From a virus, in IMG/VR virus record IMGVR_UViG_3300022723_000079, positions 1 to 27,233 of that record: a stretch of 27,233 nucleotides of DNA. One strand, written 5' to 3'. Below, in pieces: positions 14,188 to 20,816 of this stretch (the first letter of the stretch is position 1; the number at the start of each line of letters is the position of its first letter). A program made the position numbers and the translations under genes. The notes under the pieces are model-generated. The model made no database searches. It worked only from the letters and a program-made list of their open reading frames with translations, and was not told where the DNA came from.

Positions 14188-14314
14188 CGCAACAATTCAT
14201 ATTCGATGTTTTGACCTCTATTTCGATTCGGCTCGCCTCGTCAACCCCGCGGCTTTGTGCCGATAATCGAACGCTAAAAGGGTCGGCACCCTCACCCCCC
14301 GTTTTGGACATTGA

Positions 14315-14339
14315 AACCGGGGGAAACCCTCCCCCGGTT
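14315..14339. repeat. 9-bp perfect hairpin upstream of the plus-strand membrane gene
   Basis: AACCGGGGG (14315-14323) and CCCCCGGTT (14331-14339) are perfect reverse complements with a 7-nt loop. No U-tract follows on either strand. Its right arm overlaps a weak possible -35 (TTGTAC, 14338-14343) for the plus-strand gene at 14398, so an operator role is possible. Confidence 0.45.
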
Positions 14340-14397
14340 GTACCGAGCGGGCGCGCGCTGTAGCGTCGGCCTCACGCATCGATATCGGGTATTCGCC

Positions 14398-14934
14398 ATG
14401 GTCGCGCGACCGAAGAAAACCACCGCGAAGTCGGAGCCAAGAGACCCCGGAAAACCAGACCTGCCGCTCAGGCGCTTTTATTGGGTCTATTTCTTTATCG
14501 TCCCACTCACCGCGATCTCGGCTTCGACGGTCGCCATCGTCATCGCCGCGTTGAACGGCCTCGCCAACACAGAACAGACAACCCGATTGTTCGCAATCAT
14601 CACGATCATCGGGCTCAAACTTCTGGTCTCGATCGGCATCGCCTGCGGCATTGCTATCCTTTTGACCTTGGCTGGCATCGGATTCTATCGGCTTGGCCAA
14701 AATATGCGGGTGATAATCGATCCACCTAAACCTGGGCCGAAAGAGGATCAGATGGACGAACGCCGGCAGATGCTGGAAATGTTCGGTGGTGCTGACCGAG
14801 CAATGGCAATGGCCGGCATCATCTATGCCCTGGGCACGCTTTGGGTCTTTGTCGACAGGTGGATCATGATCGATATCTTGGAGGGATGGAAGATATTGCG
14901 GAGCATGGCCGGGAACTATCCGCCCTTGCTCTAA
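14398..14934 (+). CDS. Plus-strand membrane protein, moron-like, unknown function
   Basis: Translation is set at the ATG at 14398, since the longer frame upstream runs through a hairpin and is not protein-like. The 178-residue product has a basic N-terminus (MVARPKKTTAKSEPRDPGKP), a transmembrane helix at about 28-52 and a second long hydrophobic stretch at about 64-98. A short polar loop with QMDERRQML follows, then a third helix at about 138-158. It is the only gene on the plus strand between the repressor and the late genes. It is flanked by a hairpin and ends 2 nt from the stop of the convergent gene. Such isolated, opposite-strand genes are often lysogenic-conversion (moron) genes, for example in superinfection exclusion. 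I do not recognise a family. Confidence 0.7.
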   Translation: MVARPKKTTAKSEPRDPGKPDLPLRRFYWVYFFIVPLTAISASTVAIVIAALNGLANTEQTTRLFAIITIIGLKLLVSIGIACGIAILLTLAGIGFYRLGQNMRVIIDPPKPGPKEDQMDERRQMLEMFGGADRAMAMAGIIYALGTLWVFVDRWIMIDILEGWKILRSMAGNYPPLL

Positions 14935-14936
14935 CA

Positions 14937-15488
14937 TCATTCCCAGAACTCCGGCGGGATCGCCGGCTTGTCGCCTTCCCACCAAGCCAAGACCCGGTTC
15001 GGCCGCTTGCCGTTTCCCCGTCCGCCGCCGGCCTCGAAATGGGCGCGCAGCACGTCAAGGCCGGTGCGCAGCGCCAACAGGTGGTCGATGGTTGGCGAGT
15101 GATCCTCAAGCACCACCAAGGGCACGGTGCGGTAGGCATCGACGTTGGCCCGCATCAGGACGGTGCGCGCCTGGTCATAGCGCCGGCGGATGCGCGCCAC
15201 GGTGGCCGGCTTCATCTCGCGTCCGCCCAGCGGACCGCCAGGGATGCGCGTCACGTCCAGCGCCCTTGCATGGCCAGCCGGCAGGCCCATGCCAATGGTG
15301 TAGAGCTGCGACAGCGCCTCGAGCTGCAGGCCGGCGCGATATTGCGAGCGGCTGATCGACTTGAGCAACAGGCAACGGCCGAGCGCCGTGCCGGCCCTGG
15401 GATCAGCGGCCAGGGCCTCGCCGACCATGCGGGCGCGCTGTTTCAACGCTACGGCGCGAATGTCGGCTCGCGCGGTTTGTGTGTTCAT
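14937..15488 (-). CDS. Conserved alphaproteobacterial phage protein, unknown function
   Basis: The 183-residue protein contains TALGRCLLLKSISRSQYRAG (about residues 54-73) and LEALSQLYTIGMGLP, and near the C-terminus VVLEDHSPTIDHLLALRTGL, then DVLRAHF. From memory, a family with a GRL.L.G.IS..QY.AG core and a C-terminal V.D..P...L..L..GLD.L motif is common in alphaproteobacterial prophages near the replication module. Its function is unknown to me. It is the last early-side gene before the terminator and the late genes, the position where lambdoid phages carry a late activator such as Q. That functional analogy is only positional. A GAGG lies 12 nt before the ATG, and repeat copy 1 lies just upstream. 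Confidence 0.8.
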   Translation of the reverse strand: MNTQTARADIRAVALKQRARMVGEALAADPRAGTALGRCLLLKSISRSQYRAGLQLEALSQLYTIGMGLPAGHARALDVTRIPGGPLGGREMKPATVARIRRRYDQARTVLMRANVDAYRTVPLVVLEDHSPTIDHLLALRTGLDVLRAHFEAGGGRGNGKRPNRVLAWWEGDKPAIPPEFWE

Positions 15489-15505
15489 GTCGCGTTATCC
15501 CTCGT

Positions 15506-15551
15506 CTGGAGATGGTCCACTTCCGGCGCGAAAACCCCGTGCCGTGCTGCA
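15506..15551 (-). repeat. Dispersed 46-bp repeat, copy 1 (intergenic)
   Basis: On the plus strand it begins CTGGAGATGGTCCACTTCCG and continues with GCGCGAAAAC. It matches copy 3 (19365-19410) at 38 of 46 positions, plus a related C/T-rich flank (CCCTCGT). It lies 18 nt upstream of the start of the 183-residue gene and beside the GTCCCA array. Confidence 0.7.
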
Positions 15552-15588
15552 ATCAGTCCGAAAACGCCAAAATCAACATCTTGTGGTG

Positions 15589-15819
15589 TGTCCCACTGCG
15601 GCCCACAATTCACGCGCAGTGGGACAGGGTTTTTGTCAACAAAATCAACGCGGTGTCCCAGTTGTCCCAGTTGTCCTAGTACAAAACACACCTTTCATGC
15701 CCGCGCGCGCATATGGGGCCGGAAATCACTGGGACACCTGGGCCAAGTGGGACAGCGCCTTGAAAAACAAGGGCAATTCAGTGTCCCACTTGCCGGTGAT
15801 GTCCCAGTGGCACTGGGAC
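15589..15819. repeat. GTCCCA/TGGGAC repeat array, candidate iteron origin or operator cluster
   Basis: Nine exact copies of GTCCCA occur on one strand or the other, starting at 15590, 15620, 15655, 15664, 15730, 15748, 15783, 15801 and 15814. Degenerate copies lie at 15673 and 15739. Two pairs form inverted repeats: a 12-bp pair, TGTCCCACTGCG (15589-15600) with CGCAGTGGGACA (15615-15626), and GTCCCAGTG-G-CACTGGGAC (15801-15819). Direct copies at 15655, 15664 and 15673 are spaced by 9 bp. The array fills the gene-free gap directly downstream of the primase and helicase genes. That makes a replication origin with iterons the first hypothesis; a regulatory site is the alternative. Confidence 0.75.
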
Positions 15820-15828
15820 ACTTACGCC

Positions 15829-17229
15829 CTAGTCACCGCCCGCCCAGTCGATCGGTGAACCGACCGCGCGCTCAAATCCCGCCCTCGCTTCGTCCAATTC
15901 GGGGAACAGGTAGCCCCACTTCCTGATCTCGTCGTACTCGCCATCCTCCTCGCTCTTGCGCACCTTGATGCTGCGCCGGCGGCGCGACAGGGCCGGCATG
16001 ATCTCTTTCAGCTTCTTTGAAAAGGTGAACTCGTCGACCGGGCGCTTGATGTTGAAGGTCTCGCAGTGCTTCACGTAATCGCCATGCAGGTATTGCGTGC
16101 GCACCCAATCGACCCATTCGCCAGATCCGCGAAGCTGCTCGCCGTCCATCAGGCGCTGATGCAGCCAGCCCTCGAAACTCTCGAACGAGCGCACCATCTG
16201 CGAAAACATGGCGTCGGTCGCCGGGATCGCGCGGACGTTGATCGGCTCCAGGTTCCAGTTGAGCAGTTCCCAGAGCAGCGCCTCGCGCCCGCCTGGTGCG
16301 TTCATCTGGTCCATCACTTTGCCGAAATAATCGTGATCCTGGGCGCGGGTTTCGGGAACCTCGATCACCGCGTGGCGGCGCTCGCGCATATGCACCGGGA
16401 CAGACCAGTCCTCGTTGGAGGTGACCATCAGGCGCACGTAGTTGGGCAGGCGGATCGGGTCGACGCCCTTGCGCTCGATCATCTGGATATCCGACGTGAT
16501 CAGCGACTTCAGCCGCCCCTCCGCCGTCTTGTCGCCGGCCCAGAACCCCTCGTCGGCCTGCAGCAGCAGGCAGGCCTCCATGTGTGCGTTGAACTGCCCG
16601 GTCAGGTAGCGCGGGGAATCGACCAGGCAATAATGCGGCTCGATCAGCGACCCGATGACCCGCCCGACCAAGGTCTTGCCCGCCCCCATGGCGCCGCGCA
16701 GCACCAGCGAGGTGCCGAAGCGTTCGCGCGGGCGCTGGAACAGCGAGGCGAACCACGCCATCACCCATTGAAAGAGCGAGGCATCGCCGTTGCAGATCAC
16801 CTTTTCGATGTGCTCGATGAACAGCGAGCAATCGCCGGATTTGTCCGGCTTCACTTCAAAGCCGTTCCACAGGTTGTAATAGCCCTCGCGCCCGCCCGCG
16901 CCGTCCTTGTCGGGGACGAACTCGATGCCCTCGAACTGGCGCCGCTGGGTCGATTTCAGCCACAGCTCGCCATAGGTGGTCCAGCGGTCGTTATAGTTGA
17001 CCGGGTGGTTGGCGAACCACGCCTTGAAGGCGGCCTCAGAGAGGAACTGGATGCGCTCGCCGACCGGCGCGTCCGATCCGTTTTCTTTCAGGATCACGGC
17101 CCGCGACCCGACCAGCGCCAGGGCAAATTGTTCGTTGATCGCCTCGATCACGCTATCGTCATAAGGCGCGGTCGGCAGGCGCACCACGTTGGCGCCGTCG
17201 ATGCCCGATTTGACGGCGTCATCGCTCAT
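15829..17229 (-). CDS. DUF5906 primase-helicase (SF3-type replicative helicase)
   Basis: I use the ATG at 17229, which overlaps the primase gene by 11 nt. The 466-residue protein contains FEGIEFVPD and YYNLWNGFEVKP, then an ATPase core. The core has Walker A GAMGAGKT (Lys185), Walker B LLLQADE (Asp226, Glu227) and the SF3 motif MVTSNEDWSVP (Asn272). This pattern is typical of DUF5906 proteins in phages and plasmids and belongs to the D5/P4-type helicases. It should unwind DNA at the phage origin, and it partners with the upstream primase. The C-terminal region is basic (RRRRSIKVRKSEED) and may bind DNA. The GTCCCA array lies just after its stop codon. Confidence 0.9.
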   Translation of the reverse strand: MSDDAVKSGIDGANVVRLPTAPYDDSVIEAINEQFALALVGSRAVILKENGSDAPVGERIQFLSEAAFKAWFANHPVNYNDRWTTYGELWLKSTQRRQFEGIEFVPDKDGAGGREGYYNLWNGFEVKPDKSGDCSLFIEHIEKVICNGDASLFQWVMAWFASLFQRPRERFGTSLVLRGAMGAGKTLVGRVIGSLIEPHYCLVDSPRYLTGQFNAHMEACLLLQADEGFWAGDKTAEGRLKSLITSDIQMIERKGVDPIRLPNYVRLMVTSNEDWSVPVHMRERRHAVIEVPETRAQDHDYFGKVMDQMNAPGGREALLWELLNWNLEPINVRAIPATDAMFSQMVRSFESFEGWLHQRLMDGEQLRGSGEWVDWVRTQYLHGDYVKHCETFNIKRPVDEFTFSKKLKEIMPALSRRRRSIKVRKSEEDGEYDEIRKWGYLFPELDEARAGFERAVGSPIDWAGGD

Positions 17230-18250
17230 GCCGCCCCGCCTGCAAGACATCGTTCCAGTCCTTGCCCCTGGGCGGCCATGCCTGGCGCACCGTCCGCCCC
17301 ATGAGCGCGAGCGCATTCGCGGCCTTTTTCACGGTCCGGCGGCCCTCGCGCCAGTCGGCCATATCGTTGTCGGCGCAGATCGTCACCTCGCGGATCTCGG
17401 CGGGCAGATCGAGCACGCCGAAATTGTGCAGGCTGATCGCCGCCCAGGACGCCTTGCCGGTCGCCTGCAGCACCGCGAGCGATGTCTCGATGCCCTCGGC
17501 AAAGCGCACGTGACGGGCCACGGGGCAAAGGCGGATCGCGCCGCCTTTCATGGCCCCGGCGACCATCTTGACCGGTTTGACATCGGCCTTGCCCGCGCCA
17601 TCTGCCGCCAGGTAGGTGCGATGAACCCCGATCGCGCGGCCGTCACCGGCCTGGATCACCGCGACCATGGCCGGGTGCCGGGTTCGGGTCGGCCAGTGCA
17701 TCAGGTCAGGCGCATGGCGCAAGGTCGCCGGGATCGGACACGTGATGCCACGGCGCCTGAGATACGTCTCGACCGGCGACCCTTCGGCCAGCTCGGCGCC
17801 ACGCCAAATACCCAAAATTTTCGCGAAGTCATGCTCTCTCGCGCGCCTGTCGCTATCATCAGGCTGGCGGGCCGTATCACCATTCTTTCCTTCGTTTGGA
17901 GGTGGTCCACTCCCGGCGCTGGAATCCCGTACCGTGTTGCCGCCGTCGCTGGCGATCCCCAGTTCGCCGGCCAGGTACGCCAGGGCATCCTTGAAATCGA
18001 GGCCTGAAAATTCAGCCAGGAACTTGAACACATCGCCCGCCGCACCGCAGCCGAAACACTTGTAGAAGGTGCGGGTCACGTGGAATGACGGCGTCTTTTC
18101 GCTATGGAACGGGCAGCAGGCCCAATAATCGCCCTTGCGCGGGTTCGACTTCTTGCGGTCCCAGGCGACGCCAGAGAGCCGCCCGACAACGTCTGCCAGG
18201 TCGGTCCGCGCCTTGACGGCCGTCACGTCGATATTTGAACCGCCCGACAT
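17219..18250 (-). CDS. DNA primase with CHC2 zinc finger and Toprim domain
   Basis: The 343-residue protein opens with a CHC2 zinc-binding domain: CPFHSEKTPSFHV (Cys46, His49) and CFGCG (Cys65, Cys68). The C-terminal half is a Toprim domain: FAEGIETSLAV (Glu252) and the DxD motif CADND (Asp294, Asp296). Together they form a DnaG-like phage primase that makes RNA primers for replication. The linker (residues about 100-140) is low-complexity. Repeat copy 2 encodes its NTVRDSSAGSGPPPNEGK segment, so this part of the protein is derived from the repeat. It starts 2 nt after the upstream stop and is coupled to the helicase gene. Confidence 0.92.
   Translation of the reverse strand: MSGGSNIDVTAVKARTDLADVVGRLSGVAWDRKKSNPRKGDYWACCPFHSEKTPSFHVTRTFYKCFGCGAAGDVFKFLAEFSGLDFKDALAYLAGELGIASDGGNTVRDSSAGSGPPPNEGKNGDTARQPDDSDRRAREHDFAKILGIWRGAELAEGSPVETYLRRRGITCPIPATLRHAPDLMHWPTRTRHPAMVAVIQAGDGRAIGVHRTYLAADGAGKADVKPVKMVAGAMKGGAIRLCPVARHVRFAEGIETSLAVLQATGKASWAAISLHNFGVLDLPAEIREVTICADNDMADWREGRRTVKKAANALALMGRTVRQAWPPRGKDWNDVLQAGRHER
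17896..17941 (-). repeat. Dispersed 46-bp repeat, copy 2 (inside primase linker)
   Basis: It matches copy 1 at 36 of 46 positions and copy 3 at 35 of 46. It encodes the disordered linker between the zinc finger and Toprim domains. Flanks are also related (TCCTTCG beside it). It has the same orientation as the other three copies. Confidence 0.65.
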
Positions 18251-18252
18251 GC

Positions 18253-18486
18253 TCAGTCGACCTCCGGGCTGGCGCGGTCGGCGGGGGTCAATCCATCAGT
18301 ATCGCTCTTGGCGATAGCCGCACGGCCCTTGTCGGTGATCACGAAAGCCATGCCGCCGGGGCACGCGGCGATATAACCAGACCCGCCAAGCGCCTCTAGC
18401 GCCTGGTTAAGCGCCGCGTCAGCGATCAGATCCGGCACGTATTCACCGGCGATGTCGCGCAACACCTTCATTTCATAATCGGTCAT
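18253..18486 (-). CDS. Small hypothetical protein, winged-helix-like
   Basis: The start is the ATG at 18486, with GAGG 7 nt upstream; an adjoining GTG at 18489 is less likely. The 77-residue protein (MTDYEMKVLRDIAGEYVPDL, then ALNQALEALGGSGYIA and FVITDKGRAAI) has helix-helix-strand spacing reminiscent of a small winged helix with a TDKG(R)AAI final segment. I do not recognise a specific family. Its stop is 2 nt before the primase ATG, so it is co-expressed with the primase. Confidence 0.65.
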   Translation of the reverse strand: MTDYEMKVLRDIAGEYVPDLIADAALNQALEALGGSGYIAACPGGMAFVITDKGRAAIAKSDTDGLTPADRASPEVD

Positions 18487-18496
18487 CACAGCGCCT

Positions 18497-18537
18497 CACC
18501 AGCCCAGCCGTTCGGCCGTGCTGTCATAGTCAGCCAT
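18497..18537 (-). CDS. Possible 13-residue micro-ORF
   Basis: An ATG at 18537 opens MADYDSTAERLGW and stops at 18497-18499. It overlaps the end of the 84-residue gene by 8 nt, and its stop precedes the next gene's ribosome site. It fills the only gap between two tightly packed genes, so it may be a coupling micro-ORF. It has no Shine-Dalgarno, and chance is equally likely. Confidence 0.22.
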
Positions 18538-18784
18538 TGGAGCTAACCTGCTTCACCAGCGGCACAAACACGCCTGAGTCGTTCTTGTAGTAGAGGGCGC
18601 TTGCTGGAATATTGGCAGCGAGCACGCGCTCGATCGCGTCGAGCCGATCCTCGATGCTGCCCTTGGCGCTGATCTCAACTTCACGCCGGAAGCGTTCCAG
18701 TATGTTGCCGATGCGCGTGTATGCTTCGTCGCGGTCGATCCTGTCGTCGATCAGTTCGTCCATCACTTCCATGATTTGTGCCAT
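18530..18784 (-). CDS. Small hypothetical early protein, helical
   Basis: The start is set at the ATG at 18784, because GGAG lies 11 nt upstream and the longer frame is not protein-like. The 84-residue protein (MAQIMEVMDELIDDRIDRDE, then AYTRIGNILERFRREVEIS and IEDRLDAIERVL) has strongly amphipathic helices with coiled-coil-like heptads. The C-terminus (ALYYKNDSGVFVPLVKQVSS) looks beta-like. The family is unknown. Its neighbours in the early operon are also small and unknown. Confidence 0.65.
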   Translation of the reverse strand: MAQIMEVMDELIDDRIDRDEAYTRIGNILERFRREVEISAKGSIEDRLDAIERVLAANIPASALYYKNDSGVFVPLVKQVSSNG

Positions 18785-18788
18785 GGTC

Positions 18789-19052
18789 TCAGGTCTCCTT
18801 TTGCGTGTTGATCGCGACGCCCAGGGCTTCCAGCGCCCCGGTGATGATGTCGCGCTCGGTGTGCCACTCGCGGGCAAGGCGGGACTTGGTATCGGCGGCG
18901 AAGCTGGCCGTTGGCACGATCGTCAGGCCCTCAGCCCCGTCCGGCTTGAGTTGCAAGGTCAGATCGGCTTGATCGAGCATCGCCAAGCGGGCATCGATCG
19001 CCGCCAGCTCGTCGGCCAGGCTGACGGCCTTTTTGATCTGATCGAGCCTCAT
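18789..19052 (-). CDS. Small hypothetical early protein
   Basis: The start is set at the ATG at 19052. The upstream in-frame part is Arg/Gln-rich and overlaps the neighbouring gene out of frame. The 87-residue protein reads MRLDQIKKAVSLADELAAID, then ARLAMLDQADLTLQLKPDG, and ends in an amphipathic helix (REWHTERDIITGALEALGVA). It resembles small phage proteins with a helix, a beta hairpin and a helix, but I cannot name a family. It lies 8 nt downstream of the previous gene. Confidence 0.65.
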   Translation of the reverse strand: MRLDQIKKAVSLADELAAIDARLAMLDQADLTLQLKPDGAEGLTIVPTASFAADTKSRLAREWHTERDIITGALEALGVAINTQKET

Positions 19053-19060
19053 GGCCGGGC

Positions 19061-19327
19061 CTAGCGCACCGGGTCCCGCTGCGGCCCGCCGGTTTTCGCC
19101 TTGCTGTCGCCGCTCACCTTCGGCGCCTTGGCCTTGATCACTTCGATGCGCTGCTCGTCGAACCATTGCTGGTCGACCGGCTTGCCATCCTTGTCGAGGT
19201 CCTGCGGCTCGATGCAGATGCGCGAGCAGCCGTAGAGCCATTCAGTCTTGGCGACGGCAACACCCTGGAAACCGGTGTAAATATCCCTTACCAGGCTGCC
19301 GAGTTTGATACCGCTCTTGGTTTTCAT
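19061..19327 (-). CDS. Conserved small phage protein (TGF.GVA / YGC motif)
   Basis: The start is the ATG at 19327, with AAAGGA 9 nt upstream; it overlaps the DUF5131 stop by ATGA. The 88-residue protein contains LGSLVRDIYTGFQGVAVAKT, then EWLYGCSRICIEPQDLDKDG and WFDEQRIEVI. From memory, small phage proteins with this beta-strand layout are widespread and uncharacterised. The C-terminal tail is basic and disordered. No function can be assigned. Confidence 0.75.
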   Translation of the reverse strand: MKTKSGIKLGSLVRDIYTGFQGVAVAKTEWLYGCSRICIEPQDLDKDGKPVDQQWFDEQRIEVIKAKAPKVSGDSKAKTGGPQRDPVR

Positions 19328-20514
19328 GACGTTGGTCCTTTCTGGTTTGTCTTTTTCCCTTCGGCTGGAGACGGTCCACTCCCGGCGCGAAAGCCCCGGC
19401 CCATGTTGCCGGGGATCTCCGGCCAATTGTGGTGTTCGACACCGTCGAGCAGGTGCCCGGCGGCTTTCTTGCCGACGCGGTAGGAAATGGCGCTCGGCCG
19501 TCCAGGCCCATGGCGATATTCCGGCGTAGTACCGAATTTCACCAGCGGGCTACCCGCATCACCAGTCGCCGCGTTCCGATAGCAGCCGTCCGCATCAACA
19601 TCGACCGGCGCCCACTCGCCCCATTGCTTGAAGAAGAACGGCACGCCGGCCGCCGCGCACTGGTCGCGGGTCGAGCGCGGAATATCGGGATGCATCGGCC
19701 TGGCGTTCGGGCCGCTCTCGCCGCCGGTGATGATCCAATCGAGACCGGATCGCCCGCGCGCAAGATCCGGACTCTCCTGCCGACGGCAATTCCAAAGCGG
19801 CGGATAACCCTGCTCGCACCACCCGCAATCGCGACAACACTCTGGATCAAGCGCATCCTCGCCGTGCCACGCCGTGTTGAAGTCCACCGGCTCCAGCGCC
19901 GGTTCTTGGCTCACGAACCGCACCGCCGCCGCCAGCAGGTCGGGGATGCGTTCATCCGCGCGGGCCTGATCCTCGACACTGACGCCAAGCCAGACGTTCG
20001 ACATCGGCCAGTCGGCGCGCTCTGGCATATCGTCCCAATGCATCATCACGCCGGCATGGCTGTTGATTACATCGCGCGGATCATTGTTCAAATATGCCCG
20101 CATCCGGTCCGAGCGCTTGGTCAGCACCATGAAAATGTGCTGAGGGCATAGCGCCATCACCGCGAACACCCGATCGATCCACTCGTCGGGCACGTCCTCG
20201 TGAAACAGATCGCCCATGGAATTAACAAACACCGCGCGCGGGCCTGCCCATGTCAGCGGCTTGGTCACGATATGATCGGGTGCAGCCACCACCTTGCCGG
20301 TCCACACCGGGTTGCCCTTGACGATCTTGGTGGTGCCGAAATAATGCGTATCGGCCGCGTTCCCGGTGCGGCCCTTGGTCATGCGCTGGATGCGCTCGGC
20401 CTCTCCCATGGCATAGCAACCGCTGCACCCCGGCGAAGCCAGCGAACAGCCGACCACCGGGTTCCAGCTCTCGCCCTTGAAGCCGGGGATATGGGTCCAT
20501 TCGATGGAAGTCAT
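19324..20514 (-). CDS. DUF5131 (phage Gp37/Gp68) radical-SAM-like protein
   Basis: I use the ATG at 20514, which overlaps the upstream stop by ATGA. The 396-residue protein has the family N-terminus SWNPVVGCSLASPGCSGCYA, with Cys23, Cys30 and Cys33. This Cys-X6-Cys-X2-Cys spacing resembles a radical SAM cluster site. Other family stretches are FVNSMGDLFHEDVPDEWIDR, FMVLTKRSDRM, NVWLGVSVEDQ and IITGGESGPNARPMH. The reaction is unknown; related phage proteins lie beside DNA-modification genes. The last ~20 residues, including GFRAGSGPSPAEGKK, are encoded by dispersed repeat copy 3, so the tail is probably not part of the fold. It is part of the coupled early operon. Confidence 0.85.
   Translation of the reverse strand: MTSIEWTHIPGFKGESWNPVVGCSLASPGCSGCYAMGEAERIQRMTKGRTGNAADTHYFGTTKIVKGNPVWTGKVVAAPDHIVTKPLTWAGPRAVFVNSMGDLFHEDVPDEWIDRVFAVMALCPQHIFMVLTKRSDRMRAYLNNDPRDVINSHAGVMMHWDDMPERADWPMSNVWLGVSVEDQARADERIPDLLAAAVRFVSQEPALEPVDFNTAWHGEDALDPECCRDCGWCEQGYPPLWNCRRQESPDLARGRSGLDWIITGGESGPNARPMHPDIPRSTRDQCAAAGVPFFFKQWGEWAPVDVDADGCYRNAATGDAGSPLVKFGTTPEYRHGPGRPSAISYRVGKKAAGHLLDGVEHHNWPEIPGNMGRGFRAGSGPSPAEGKKTNQKGPTS
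19365..19410 (-). repeat. Dispersed 46-bp repeat, copy 3 (inside the DUF5131 C-terminus)
   Basis: It reads CTGGAGACGGTCCACTCCCG, then GCGCGAAAGC on the plus strand. It matches copies 1 and 2 at 38 and 35 of 46 positions, and copy 4 at about 33 of 46. It lies 38 nt upstream of the start of the next gene (19327). Confidence 0.7.
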
Positions 20515-20816
20515 GAGTGCAGCACCCTCGGTGCGACCTCGTCGCAAAATCCGGCTAGCGCCTTGACGGCGACGGCACGATTGGCTTCGCAAGCCTCACA
20601 GTCACAGGACGTGTCATCGCGTATGTCCTCGAGAACCGCGATAGCAGCCCCAACACGGGCGGCGTTGCTGCGGAACGCAAAACGGCCCTTGAACGAAAAC
20701 CTCTCACCCTCGTCGGTCACCGCGACCACCGCCACGCCATCGCCCGTTGCCAGGCCCTGTTTGATGACCTCGATTGCGTCTTTTAGAAACGCCCGTCTTT
20801 CCGTGCGGTCGGTCAT
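20511..20816 (-). CDS. Hypothetical early protein with CDCEAC motif
   Basis: The 101-residue protein (MTDRTERRAFLKDAIEVIKQ, then GVAVVAVTDEGERFSFKGRF and AFRSNAARVGAAIAVLEDIR) is alpha/beta with a Cys cluster CDCEAC near residues 71-76. It could bind a metal or be a small adaptor. I do not recognise a family. It overlaps both neighbours by 4 nt, between the methyltransferase and the DUF5131 gene. Confidence 0.75.
   Translation of the reverse strand: MTDRTERRAFLKDAIEVIKQGLATGDGVAVVAVTDEGERFSFKGRFAFRSNAARVGAAIAVLEDIRDDTSCDCEACEANRAVAVKALAGFCDEVAPRVLHS

Larger units (their letters stand above)
13908..14397. other. 490-bp gene-free region between the early/replication and late modules
   Basis: I find no convincing gene here. 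Working leftward on the minus strand, it holds a GC hairpin (14315-14339), an AT-richer block around 14195-14240, a strong rho-independent terminator (14153-14187), and the 10-bp inverted repeat at 13933-13963. This is where a late promoter and an antitermination site would be expected. The promoter itself cannot be assigned with confidence. Confidence 0.5.

Noticed and set aside
14315-14339. Hairpin considered as a terminator
   Set aside because: The 9-bp stem is perfect, but no U-tract follows on either strand, so it is listed only as a repeat.
14218-14985. Minus-strand frame opposite the plus-strand membrane protein
   Set aside because: It is His/Asp/Arg-rich and low-complexity, whereas the plus-strand frame has three coherent hydrophobic helices.
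15485-15691. 68-residue minus-strand frame overlapping the repeat array and ending with ATGA at the 183-residue gene
   Set aside because: Much of it is translation of the GTCCCA boxes (GQLGQLGH) and of repeat copy 1. The stop/start overlap is suggestive, but the sequence is not protein-like enough.
15589-15819. GTCCCA array considered as a CRISPR array
   Set aside because: Units are short, on both strands and irregularly spaced, with no repeats of 25-40 bp and no cas genes.
16066-17304. Plus-strand frame of about 412 residues opposite the helicase gene
   Set aside because: It mirrors a helicase with intact Walker motifs and has no family motif.
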